64,000 nucleotides of DNA from Mycolicibacterium doricum (GTDB lineage: Bacteria; Actinomycetota; Actinomycetes; Mycobacteriales; Mycobacteriaceae), in the NCBI RefSeq assembly GCF_010728155.1, contig NZ_AP022605.1, positions 2,108,001 through 2,172,000 of the forward strand, read 5' to 3'. A program made the translations under genes and the position numbers. This document shows positions 1 to 7,219 of this stretch, in pieces; the stretch's first letter is position 1; each line of letters begins with the position of its first letter. The notes under the pieces were generated by a model. That model was not told the origin of the DNA. It searched no databases and worked only from the letters and a program-made list of their open reading frames with translations.

Positions 1-427
1 GGACCGATCGCATTTCTGCACCGTGATCTTCGGGGTGCTCGTCCACCGCGACGGCGGGTTCGACGTGCACCTGGCCAGCGGTGGCCACCCACCGGCGCTG
101 CTGTTGCGCGCCGATGGCAACGTGCAGAAAATCAACACCGAGGGCGGTCAGGCCGTCGGTATTTTCACGAACGCCAGATTCGCCTCGGCTCGCCTGCACC
201 TAGGCGCCGGCGACACCTTGGTGATGTACACCGACGGGGTCACCGAGGCTCGGGTCGGCAGCGGCACAGAACGATTCGACGACCACGACGCGCTGATGGA
301 GCTGGCCCACGCCCACTCGCCCACCACCGCGACCGGCATCGTCGAGACACTGCGGAACCTGCTGACCGACCTCGGCGCCGGTGTCGAAGACGATGCGGCG
401 GTGCTTGCACTGGGAGTGCCGCGGTAG
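1..427 (+). CDS. SpoIIE/PP2C-type serine phosphatase, C-terminal fragment (5' end outside window)
   Basis: The reading frame is open from the first bases of the window to the stop at 425-427, so only the C-terminal half or so of the catalytic domain is present. Visible PP2C/SpoIIE hallmarks are ASGGHPPALLL, a VMYTDGVTEAR block carrying the conserved metal-binding Asp-Gly, and a final DDAAVLAL that matches the last metal-binding Asp region. Proteins of this family dephosphorylate STAS anti-sigma antagonists, in partner-switching control of SigB/SigF-type sigma factors. A sigma factor of that type (1069-1878) and a STAS protein (2461-2907) lie just downstream, which supports that role by inference. 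Upstream sensor domains, which are common in this family, cannot be seen. Confidence 0.85.
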   Translation, partial: DRSHFCTVIFGVLVHRDGGFDVHLASGGHPPALLLRADGNVQKINTEGGQAVGIFTNARFASARLHLGAGDTLVMYTDGVTEARVGSGTERFDDHDALMELAHAHSPTTATGIVETLRNLLTDLGAGVEDDAAVLALGVPR

Positions 428-429
428 TC

Positions 430-528
430 ATGCTGCTGCAGGCACCGGACGACCGGATCGACGTCGACGGCAGGCTGTATGTGGCGGCCGAACACCCAGA
501 TGTGGACGGGCACCACACCCTGAGGTGA
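430..528 (+). CDS. possible 32-aa small ORF
   Basis: An ATG two bases after the phosphatase stop opens a 32-codon frame ending at TGA 526-528. The peptide is acidic and His-rich at its end and resembles nothing I recognise. Its only support is its position directly behind the phosphatase gene. It may equally be chance or the decayed remnant of a longer downstream gene. Confidence 0.2.
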   Translation: MLLQAPDDRIDVDGRLYVAAEHPDVDGHHTLR

Positions 529-587
529 TCAGCGACGCGGAGCGGCCCGCACCTTGAGCAGATGCGGGCCGTCCGTTCGCCGATATG

Positions 588-842
588 TCAGTTACCGGTT
601 TGTTCTGACTTCTGCCGCTCTTCGGCGACCTTGGCCGAACCGCGTGCGGCCTCGGCTTCAGCTTCCTTCTTCGCGGCATCGCGCTGGGCGTCGGCCTTGT
701 CCTGCTGCGCCTGACCCTCGCGGTAAAGATCGTCGCGGCCGAGCACCGCGCCGGTGACCTCCTTGGCCTTGCCCTTCACCCCTTCGACCGCGCCCTTGAT
801 CGCTTCTTCCGGTCCGCTGTTGCCGCTGTTGTCGTCGGCCAT
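588..842 (-). CDS. CsbD-like / microaggregate-binding-protein-like stress protein
   Basis: An 84-aa, highly charged, Ala/Glu/Lys/Gln-rich protein with no hydrophobic segment. The N-terminal part (GPEEAIKGAVEGVKGKAKEV) has the repeated Gly-Lys/Lys-Glu pattern of CsbD-type proteins, and the C-terminal half is a predicted amphipathic, probably disordered helix. An AGGAGGGA ribosome site lies about 9 bases before the ATG. In Bacillus csbD is under the general stress sigma factor. Here a weak GTTT-N17-GGGAA arrangement at 895-921 on the minus strand could be a SigF-type promoter, but its -10 departs from GGGTA. The biochemical role is unknown. It lies between a phosphatase fragment and a SigF-type gene. 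Confidence 0.75.
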   Translation of the reverse strand: MADDNSGNSGPEEAIKGAVEGVKGKAKEVTGAVLGRDDLYREGQAQQDKADAQRDAAKKEAEAEAARGSAKVAEERQKSEQTGN

Positions 843-1068
843 ATCGGATGGTCCCTCCTGCTCACCGCCCCATCTCGGAGCGTCCGGGACCTCTGTTCCC
901 AGAAGTGATCATGTCCCAAACCTGACCCGGTCCCGTCAGTGGGTCGCATTCCTTACGCACGTGGAATCCGGCACGGCACCCAGAATCCTGCGCACGGCAG
1001 CGCGGGTTGTCGGCGCCGGTGTACGACAGCGATCACCGTACGGCAGCGCTCCGAAGGCTGACCGGTCG

Positions 1069-1878
1069 TCAGCTCATCGCGTCCCGCAACTGCTCGAGAG
1101 TCTTCGCCAGGATCCGAGAAACCTGCATCTGGGATACGCCGATGCGCTCGGCGATCTGCGTCTGTGTCATCGAGGCGAAGAACCTCAGGGTGATCACGGT
1201 GCGCTCGCGTTCGCTCAGGGCCGCCAGCAGCGGGCGTAGTGATTCGCGGTCGGTGATGTGTTCCATATCGGTGTCCACCTCGCCAAGGGTGTCGGCGAGC
1301 GAACGTGTGGCGTCGTCAGCCGACGAAATCGGGCTATCGATCGAGCGCAGGCTGTAAGCATCGCCGGCAACCAGGCACTCAACCACCTCTTGCCGGGCGG
1401 CCCCGAGCTCGGCGGCCAGATCGGTGGCACTGGGCGCGCGGCCGAGTGACTGCGTCAACCGCGGGGTCGCCCTGGTGATCTGAACGTGCAGATCCTTGAG
1501 CCTGCGCGGCACATGCATAGCCCAACCGTTGTCGCGGAAGTGACGCCGGATCTCACCGAGCATCGTCGGTACCGCGAACGACAGGAAGTTGGCGCCGTTC
1601 TCCGGGTCGAAGCGGTTAACCGCGTGCATCAGGCCTACACGGGCGATCTGTACGAGGTCGTCAAGGTTCTCGCCCTTGCGGTGGTAGCGGTATGCGATGT
1701 GGTCGGCCAGCGGGAGGCATCGCGTCACGATGCGTTCGCGCTGCCGGTCGTGCTCGGCGGTGCCGGCTGTCAACGCCGCAAGCAGCCGAAACATGTCAGG
1801 CACGTCTGCGTAGTCGTCCTGCGTACGGGTGGACGACCTGCGGGCCGTCATCTGTGGTGTGTCGTCAATGATCGTCAT
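1069..1878 (-). CDS. SigB/SigF/SigG-type RNA polymerase sigma factor
   Basis: 269 aa with the group 3 sigma-70 layout. Region 2 is at about residues 60-125 (DDLVQIARVGLMHAVNRFD, then FAVPTMLGEIRRHFRD), region 3 in the middle, and region 4 with its helix-turn-helix at the C-terminus (SERERTVITLRFF, then QTQIAERIGVSQMQVSRIL). This matches mycobacterial SigF relatives, which steer polymerase to stress and cell-envelope genes and are held by an RsbW-like anti-sigma factor. No RsbW-like gene adjoins it, so it is probably a SigF paralogue rather than the rsbW-sigF locus itself. A GGAAGGA site precedes the ATG. The neighbouring STAS and SpoIIE-type genes suggest a partner-switch regulatory set (inference). 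Confidence 0.88.
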   Translation of the reverse strand: MTIIDDTPQMTARRSSTRTQDDYADVPDMFRLLAALTAGTAEHDRQRERIVTRCLPLADHIAYRYHRKGENLDDLVQIARVGLMHAVNRFDPENGANFLSFAVPTMLGEIRRHFRDNGWAMHVPRRLKDLHVQITRATPRLTQSLGRAPSATDLAAELGAARQEVVECLVAGDAYSLRSIDSPISSADDATRSLADTLGEVDTDMEHITDRESLRPLLAALSERERTVITLRFFASMTQTQIAERIGVSQMQVSRILAKTLEQLRDAMS

Positions 1879-2460
1879 CGCGGGTCCTTCCGGACTCGGT
1901 GCGGACGCGAAGACAACGCCGGTTTTTGGACGTATGCCCTGCTTGTCCGGGACGCGGTGCTGCCGTCACAAGCGTGCGGGAACACCCGGCGGTATATATC
2001 GGCGGACATGGGACCGTTGGCTTGATCGGACTGCCGCCTACAGCGGGCCGCTTTGCACTAAACGGTGACGCCTCCCAAAGTGGGACGTCAGCCACTCTAC
2101 TCTCTATGGGCGGCTTCGTCCCTGCGGGCAGCAAGGCGGTTCGAAGAATTACGTAATCCGTCGTGGTAGCGCCGTCCGGGGACGCACATCATCACGCCGT
2201 CTCATGACGCTGCAGTAAATCCAGAGGCAGGGGCGCAATCCAGAGGCAGGGGCGAAATCCAGAGGCAGGGGCGCATCTGAGAACCTCCTGAAGCGTGTAG
2301 TTATACGGCTCGTTCCGTAGTAATCTGCGTCACAGGTTGAGAGAGCAGCCAGCGGCGACCTCTCCACGTAAGGCTCGCCGGCCATCCCGGCGGCGAGTGA
2401 GCCGCGATACCGCGGTGACCGCCCACCTGTCGGGGCGTCACAGTTCAGGGAGTCCCACCC
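1879..2460. other. 582-bp intergenic region between divergent sigma-factor and STAS genes
   Basis: No open frame here has convincing protein character. It must contain the promoters for both flanking genes, but I could not assign a SigA or SigF promoter with confidence. Visible structure is the three-copy 19-bp repeat at 2218-2274 and a TATA-rich patch near 1991-1998. Confidence 0.5.
2218..2274. repeat. three-copy 19-bp tandem repeat
   Basis: Three head-to-tail copies at 2218-2236, 2237-2255 and 2256-2274. Each reads AATCCAGAGGCAGGGGCG followed by C, A and C respectively, so the copies differ only in the last base. The array is non-coding and lies about 190 bp before the STAS gene. Copy number could vary between strains by slippage. 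Confidence 0.9.
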
Positions 2461-2907
2461 ATGATCGACGTCGGAACCGTCCGGGTTTTCCGTCCCGACC
2501 CCTCCGCGGCGCACGCGTCACAGCAGTGTGGTCGCGCCGTGTTCTCGATCCGGTCCCTTTCGCCGACCCTCTCCGTGATCACCGCCAGCGGGGAAATCGA
2601 TGCGACCAACGGACGTGAGCTCGGACGCTACGTCGAGCGCCACACCGCCCCGGCGACACAGCTGATCGTCGACCTGAGTGAGGTGAGCTTCTTCGGATCA
2701 CAGGGTTTCAGCGCGTTGCACTACATCAGTGTGAGTTGCACCAGGATCGACGTCGACTGGGTGATCGTGCCGAGCGGGGAGGTGCGCCGACTGCTGCGAA
2801 TCTGCGATCCGCAGGGGGAACTGCCGTTCGCCGAAGGCGTCGATTCGGCTCGGGCGCGAGTCGACCGGGTCACGCGCCGGCGCCAACCCGCCTCGTGGGC
2901 AGGCTGA
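2461..2907 (+). CDS. STAS-domain anti-sigma factor antagonist
   Basis: 148 aa. Residues about 28-120 form a STAS domain: beta strand LSVITASGEIDATN, helix GRELGRYVERH, then IVDLSEVSFFGSQGFSALHYI. In antagonists of the SpoIIAA/RsbV type the Ser or Thr in this last block is phosphorylated by an RsbW-like kinase, and the unphosphorylated form frees the sigma factor. Here Ser80 fits that position, but the usual Asp before it is Gly. An AGGGAG ribosome site sits 9 bases before the ATG. With the SpoIIE-type phosphatase and SigF-type factor nearby it could be part of one partner switch. The cognate kinase is not in the window. Confidence 0.85.
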   Translation: MIDVGTVRVFRPDPSAAHASQQCGRAVFSIRSLSPTLSVITASGEIDATNGRELGRYVERHTAPATQLIVDLSEVSFFGSQGFSALHYISVSCTRIDVDWVIVPSGEVRRLLRICDPQGELPFAEGVDSARARVDRVTRRRQPASWAG

Positions 2908-2915
2908 CCGAGCCT

Positions 2916-3125
2916 TCACGTCGCGAGTTCGACCTCGTAGCAGACCGCGTAGCGCCGGAAGTTCGGCGTCGGCCGGAACAGATGACCCGCGTCCGGCGAC
3001 CATGTCACCACACGCAGAAGACGTTTGTACGACGGCAGCTGCTTGGCCACCAATTCGGCCAGCGCAGCACGGGGCGAATACCCGCAGCGATCGTCAACGT
3101 CTTTCGGAAGCAGCACATCCCACAT
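2916..3125 (-). CDS. hypothetical protein, 69 aa
   Basis: Small protein beginning MWDVLLPKDVDD with balanced hydrophobic and charged composition and no membrane segment or known motif. I chose the ATG at 3123-3125 because GAGGAA lies 3-7 bases upstream. A start 18 bases further out has no ribosome site. It is convergent with the STAS gene, 8 bp apart. Function is unknown; its reality rests on composition and the ribosome site only. Confidence 0.45.
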   Translation of the reverse strand: MWDVLLPKDVDDRCGYSPRAALAELVAKQLPSYKRLLRVVTWSPDAGHLFRPTPNFRRYAVCYEVELAT

Positions 3126-3143
3126 GGTTTCCTCGACCCGCAT

Positions 3144-3506
3144 GGGAAAAGTCTCGCGTGCGCACAGCCCGTTAGCCGGGGTCTCATGCCGTCGTGTCGG
3201 AGATCGAGACCAATTAGTGACCTGTCGACGTCCTCCACGCAGTGAGCTGAGGGGATTCCTCGTGCCGGCCGGCTGTCTCGATAGCCGCTCATGCGGCTAT
3301 CGCCGTGGGCTGTTCGGTAGTGGAGGTTCGCGCCGAGCGGCTCTGTCGCATCACGGTTTTGGCTTTACGCCTGGCTTTGATGCCCGACGCGGCGGGCACG
3401 GCGATCACCACCACGAACCCGGATCCCCACTGCAAACCGAGCAGCCGCCCAACCTCATCGGTCTTGGGTCGCAACGCACCGTTGCCGTCCTTGGCCGCCC
3501 ACGAAC
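3144..3506. other. 363 bp without a convincing gene
   Basis: Short open frames exist on both strands. One on the minus strand (3289-3474) contains a short hydrophobic stretch but has only a TTG-type start and no ribosome site. The stretch leads into the transposase remnant at 3507 and may be old mobile-element flank. Confidence 0.4.
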
Positions 3507-3804
3507 GTAGAGTTCAACGGTGAGGCCGACCACGTGCATGTGCTGGTCGCCTACCCGCCCACCCTGGCGATCTCCGCTCTGATGCAACACCTCAAAGGCC
3601 CCACCGCTAACGCCGTCCGGCGGGAATTCACCGGCGCGTGTGTGCGCGCCCGCATGCGCGCCACTATGATCCCCATCCTACTTCGCAGTCTCCTGCGGCG
3701 GCGCACCACTGTCCATCACCAAGCAGTACATCGACAGACAAACCGCCCGCTCTGAGCGCCGGGCTGCACCCGGCGACACACGGGATGGGCTCACCCCGCC
3801 ATAA
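3507..3804 (+). pseudogene. decayed IS200/IS605-family TnpA (Y1 transposase) fragment
   Basis: Translation from 3507 gives VEFNGEADHVHVLVAYPP, which contains the His-x-His metal-binding motif region of Y1 transposases. It continues through LAISALMQHLKG and REFTGACVRARMR, as in IS200-type TnpA. Near 3660 the frame shifts and the rest continues in another frame as SPSYFAVSCGGAPLSITKQY, ending at TAA 3802-3804. The N-terminal ~35 residues are missing, and the catalytic Tyr helix should lie in the shifted part (ITKQYIDRQ). No TnpB gene or intact terminal hairpins were found. This is an inactive remnant. Confidence 0.8.
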
Positions 3805-3842
3805 ATGGCGAGGCTTGCGCCCAAGAACTGGGTCACATATCG

Positions 3843-4637
3843 CTAGGCCGCGTCGAAACGCACCCGGTACATCGTCGACCAATTCTTGCCCGTGATCAGA
3901 TAAGTTCCGTCCCCGGCGCGGGCAATCCCGTTGAGTACGTTGACATCCGGTTCTCCACGACGCAACGCCCCGCAATCGGCCGACGCGGTAACCGCCCCGG
4001 TACCCGGGTCGATCCGGACAATCTCGTCGGTGGGCCACACATTCGCCCACACCTGGCCGTCAACGCATTCGAGTTCGTTGAGGCCGGTGACCACCTCCCC
4101 GTCGGGTCTGGTCACAGCGATGCTCCCAGCCTCGGTGAAGTCGGCGGGTGCGACGAACCGTAGCCGGTCGGTGCCGTCGCTGCGGACGATCTGGCCGCCG
4201 TCGTAGCACACGCCCCACCCTTCGCCCTCGATGGGAACCTCGCGTGCCGGCGTGAAAGTTTTCGCGTCCCATTCGATTGCGACACCATCACGGTAGGTGA
4301 CCTGCCAGATGCGGTCACCGACGGCGGTCAAGCCCTCACCGAAGTACCGGCCGGGAAGCGGTGTCGAGCGGCGCACCGCCCCCGTGGCGGGATCGAGTTG
4401 CCGCAACTGCGACTGTCCGGCCAGCCCGGTGGTCTCGTACAGCGCCGCACCATCGAACTCCAATCCCTGGGTGAACGCTGACGTGTCGTGCGGGACCTCG
4501 TCGAGCACCGTGATGCGAAGTTCGGAGTGGGCGTTGGGCGCCGCGACGGCGTCACGGGCGTCTGCGCATGCCGCTGCCAGCAGCACCACGGTGACGCTCA
4601 AACTTGTCAGCACATGTAGCCCGCTCATCACCGACAT
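3843..4637 (-). CDS. glutaminyl-peptide cyclotransferase-like secreted protein
   Basis: 264 aa. An N-terminal hydrophobic segment (LTSLSVTVVLLAAACA) ends at a Cys in an imperfect lipobox, so it is probably a lipoprotein or secreted. The mature part is a beta-propeller typical of bacterial/plant-type glutamine cyclotransferases: FTQGLEFDGAALYETTG, then PGRYFGEGLTAVGDRIWQVTYRDG, GEGWGVCYDG, LNELECVDGQVWANVW and VNVLNGIA. Members convert N-terminal Gln to pyroglutamate. The first methionine or Met4 could be the start. It appears monocistronic; the gene upstream on the same strand is the acyltransferase at 4805-6082, about 170 bp away. Confidence 0.85.
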   Translation of the reverse strand: MSVMSGLHVLTSLSVTVVLLAAACADARDAVAAPNAHSELRITVLDEVPHDTSAFTQGLEFDGAALYETTGLAGQSQLRQLDPATGAVRRSTPLPGRYFGEGLTAVGDRIWQVTYRDGVAIEWDAKTFTPAREVPIEGEGWGVCYDGGQIVRSDGTDRLRFVAPADFTEAGSIAVTRPDGEVVTGLNELECVDGQVWANVWPTDEIVRIDPGTGAVTASADCGALRRGEPDVNVLNGIARAGDGTYLITGKNWSTMYRVRFDAA

Positions 4638-4804
4638 CGTGCCTCATTCCGTGCGTCGGCGTTCAGCTGCGGTAGAACATCGCCGGGGCGGCGGGCGCAG
4701 GCCTCCCCCGCTGTTAGCGGCCGCAAAGGGCACCGAGGACACGCGGGCCGAGTTCGGCATATCGGCGGTCCCAGTCGGCCCTGTCGCTCAGCGCCACCCG
4801 CAAC

Positions 4805-6082
4805 TCACCGGCGCCCCGCGCACGTCCGGGCGGCAACCGCCGCGGCGAGGAATCCGCCGAGCGCCGTCCATCCGGCGACATCGGCCAGACCCTGCTTCGC
4901 CATCAGCACCGAAGCCACCCCCGCGACGCAGATGAATGCACCGGCAACGGTCGCCCGGACACCCGTCGCACCAGAGGGATCGTCCCACCACGGAAGTGGA
5001 CGGTGCTCCAGCGGTGCGAGCAAGCGGAACAGCAGGGCCATGACACCGGCGAAGACCACCGCGCGCAGCGCAAGCAGCGCCCAGAAGTTCGGCGCGTCCA
5101 CGTCGTAGGCGTCCAAACCCAGGGCGTGTAGCGAGAATGCGGCGATCGCGATCGCGGGAATGTGCCACAGATAGAGCGTCATGGCTCCCGCGTTGCCCAC
5201 CGCGACAACGTGCCAGACCCGCGGCCGGGCTGCCCACCGCCGCAGTTGCTCCGCCACGACGACGAACCCGCAGGACATCCACGCGCAGTGCAAGCCGAGC
5301 AGCAGTGTCGGCGGCGAGGTGTTCGACACCTGTTCGACGCCGGTCACCACCAGGGCAATCTCATAGGCACCGGTGACCGCGAGGACAGACTGCGCCGTGA
5401 ACGCCGCCACCGCGCCGATGAACGCGGCGACGGGGCTGATCAACCGGCGCGCGTAAGCGACACCGATGACAACGGGGATCAGCCAGACAACCAAAAAGTT
5501 GACGGCGCCGGACTCGGGTGTGCCGACGGCGGATCTGATGCCGTCGACGGCCCACGCGACGGCGAGCAGGGCGGTGACCAGGACTGCCACCGCAGCGCCC
5601 GTTCGTAGACGGGTCAACGCCGGCACGAAGGCGAGCGCGAGCAGGTACACGCCGAGGAACCACAGCAGTGCGACGCTTTCTCGGCCGAGCGCGTCCGCCG
5701 ATTCGCGGCCGAGCAGCACCCGCACCACGAGCAGGCCGGCGCCCCACGCCGCCAGATACCAGAACACGGGTCGGCACAACCGCTGCGCCCGGGCGAACAG
5801 CCACGCGCCCCACGGCGTCCCGGCGTGCCAGCCGTAGGCACCGGCCGCGCCGCCGGCCAGGAAGAACAGCGGCATCACCTGGACGACCCAGGTGACCGGG
5901 GCGAGCAGCGGAAGCTCGCCCAGCAGATTGCCGATCCGGACCCCACCGGAGTCAATGGTGGCGAGCAACAGTGCACAGTGGCCGAACATCACGACCACCA
6001 GGGCCGTTAGGCGGGCGACGTCCACGGCACGGTCGCGGCTACGTACCTTGTCCTGGGTCGGACGCGTGTCAAGTTCCGGCAT
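4805..6082 (-). CDS. integral-membrane acyltransferase (acyltransferase 3 family)
   Basis: 425 aa with about ten to eleven hydrophobic segments. The N-terminal RDRAVDVARLTALVVVMFGH block, with an Arg-Asp and a membrane His, is typical of acyltransferase-3 proteins that O-acylate sugars or lipids at the membrane. PLFFLAGGAAGAYGW and the later TLYLWHIPAI, a second conserved His, also fit. The substrate cannot be told from sequence. It stands alone on the minus strand, and the 167 bp after its stop hold only a 27-codon open frame (4714-4797) of doubtful meaning. Confidence 0.8.
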   Translation of the reverse strand: MPELDTRPTQDKVRSRDRAVDVARLTALVVVMFGHCALLLATIDSGGVRIGNLLGELPLLAPVTWVVQVMPLFFLAGGAAGAYGWHAGTPWGAWLFARAQRLCRPVFWYLAAWGAGLLVVRVLLGRESADALGRESVALLWFLGVYLLALAFVPALTRLRTGAAVAVLVTALLAVAWAVDGIRSAVGTPESGAVNFLVVWLIPVVIGVAYARRLISPVAAFIGAVAAFTAQSVLAVTGAYEIALVVTGVEQVSNTSPPTLLLGLHCAWMSCGFVVVAEQLRRWAARPRVWHVVAVGNAGAMTLYLWHIPAIAIAAFSLHALGLDAYDVDAPNFWALLALRAVVFAGVMALLFRLLAPLEHRPLPWWDDPSGATGVRATVAGAFICVAGVASVLMAKQGLADVAGWTALGGFLAAAVAARTCAGRR

Positions 6083-6206
6083 GACTTCAGCATCCCCCGT
6101 CGGGCGCGGTGACCGGATGCGTTAGGACCACCTGGAATCAAGATCGAACATTTCGATTCGCCGAATCGCCGCGGAATCCCCATGCCGCACCGCTGGCGAC
6201 TCTAGA

Positions 6207-6878
6207 GTGCTGCGCATGGGGAGGACGATCTCAGTTGATGGGATGGGCCGCTGGGCGGCGCTGGCCGCCTCGCTCACCGTCTCCGCGGCGATGATCTACG
6301 CCCAGGACACCGACTCGGCCGCGGTGGCCAAGCCGGCGCGGGTTGCCGCGCCGACGTCGGCGCCCCCCGCCGCGCCGTCGGTCGCCCGCCCCGCCGAGGC
6401 CGAACTCCTGGCGGCGAGCGCGCCCGTCGCTGCGCGGGATTTCAAGTTCGAGCTGCCGGCGGGTGTTGCGCCGGAAGGGGGACTGCAGGTGAAGACGATC
6501 TGGGCGGCTCGTGCCATCAGCGTGATGTTCCCGGAGATCAAAACCATTGGTGGGTACCGGCAGGATCCGCTCAAATGGCACCCTAACGGCCTGGCGATCG
6601 ACGTGATGATCCCCAACCACGGCACCGATGAGGGCATCGAGCTCGGCAACCAGATCGCCGGGTTGGCGTTGGCGAACGCCCGCCGGTGGGGGGTACTGCA
6701 CGTCATCTGGCGGCAGGGCTTCTACCCAGGCATCGGTGCGCCGAGTTGGACGGCGGACTACGGCAACGAGACGGCCAATCACTTCGACCACGTCCACATC
6801 GCCACCAACGGCGGCGGCTTCCCCACCGGGCGCGAGACGTACTACCTCCAGTCGATGCGCCCGGCACCGCCGGCCTGA
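6207..6878 (+). CDS. exported protein with C-terminal ARB_07466/VldE-like domain
   Basis: 223 aa. A signal-like hydrophobic segment (RWAALAASLTVSAAMIYA, residues about 15-32) is followed by an Ala/Pro-rich linker. A folded C-terminal domain follows (about 90-215) with IGGYRQDPLKWHPNGLAIDVMI, GVLHVIWRQGFY and ANHFDHVHIA. The His/Asp pattern resembles D-Ala-D-Ala metallopeptidase-like folds (HPNGLAID and DHVHIA), so a cell-wall role is possible but unproven. The frame opens with GTG at 6207; ATG at 6216 or 6243 are alternatives. A GGGGAGGA stretch lies too far from 6243 to decide. Confidence 0.75.
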   Translation: MLRMGRTISVDGMGRWAALAASLTVSAAMIYAQDTDSAAVAKPARVAAPTSAPPAAPSVARPAEAELLAASAPVAARDFKFELPAGVAPEGGLQVKTIWAARAISVMFPEIKTIGGYRQDPLKWHPNGLAIDVMIPNHGTDEGIELGNQIAGLALANARRWGVLHVIWRQGFYPGIGAPSWTADYGNETANHFDHVHIATNGGGFPTGRETYYLQSMRPAPPA

Positions 6879-6959
6879 CATCAGCTCAGCGGACACTTGA
6901 TTGCGTGATCTTGAGCCGCGGCGGGTAACCGTGCGCCGTCGACGAAGGGTGATGACGTC

Positions 6960-7148
6960 ATGGGCGCGAACTGGTTCGCTGAGGATCCACGTATGGCTGA
7001 TTGCAGGGCGTGTGGGTATCCCACATTGGGCGTGAGGTACTGCGCGGTGTGCGCGAACGACGTGATCGCGGCAGCCACGCATCCCGGCCGTTATCCATAT
7101 CTGAATTCAGACCCATACCTGGATTCAGGAGTCACCCCGGCGGCTTAG
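6960..7148 (+). CDS. small zinc-ribbon-like protein
   Basis: 62 aa with a central CRACGYPTLGVRYCAVC, two Cys-x2-Cys knuckles 10 residues apart, typical of a compact zinc ribbon. The tail repeats PYLNSDPYLDSG. AAGGGTGA lies about 8 bases before the ATG at 6960. Met12, directly before the ribbon, is an alternative start. No function can be assigned; such modules often bind nucleic acid or another protein. Confidence 0.5.
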   Translation: MGANWFAEDPRMADCRACGYPTLGVRYCAVCANDVIAAATHPGRYPYLNSDPYLDSGVTPAA

Positions 7149-7184
7149 CTTAGTGCCCGGGCGGTCGAGGCAGTGGTGCGCTGC

Positions 7185-7219
7185 TGACGTTGAAGCGACT
7201 GACTGACGTTGAAGCGACT
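7185..7219. repeat. 16-bp direct repeat pair at the kinase stop codon
   Basis: TGACGTTGAAGCGACT occurs at 7185-7200 and again at 7204-7219, separated by GAC, so it is nearly a 19-bp tandem duplication. The second copy runs into the last codon region of the kinase gene, whose stop is at 7218-7220. Confidence 0.85.

Noticed and set aside
4714..4797. Short minus-strand frame (27 codons, VALSDRADWDRRYAELG) after the acyltransferase gene
   Set aside because: Too short, no ribosome site, no family recognised. It looks protein-like, so it may be the end of a lost gene, but I cannot support it.
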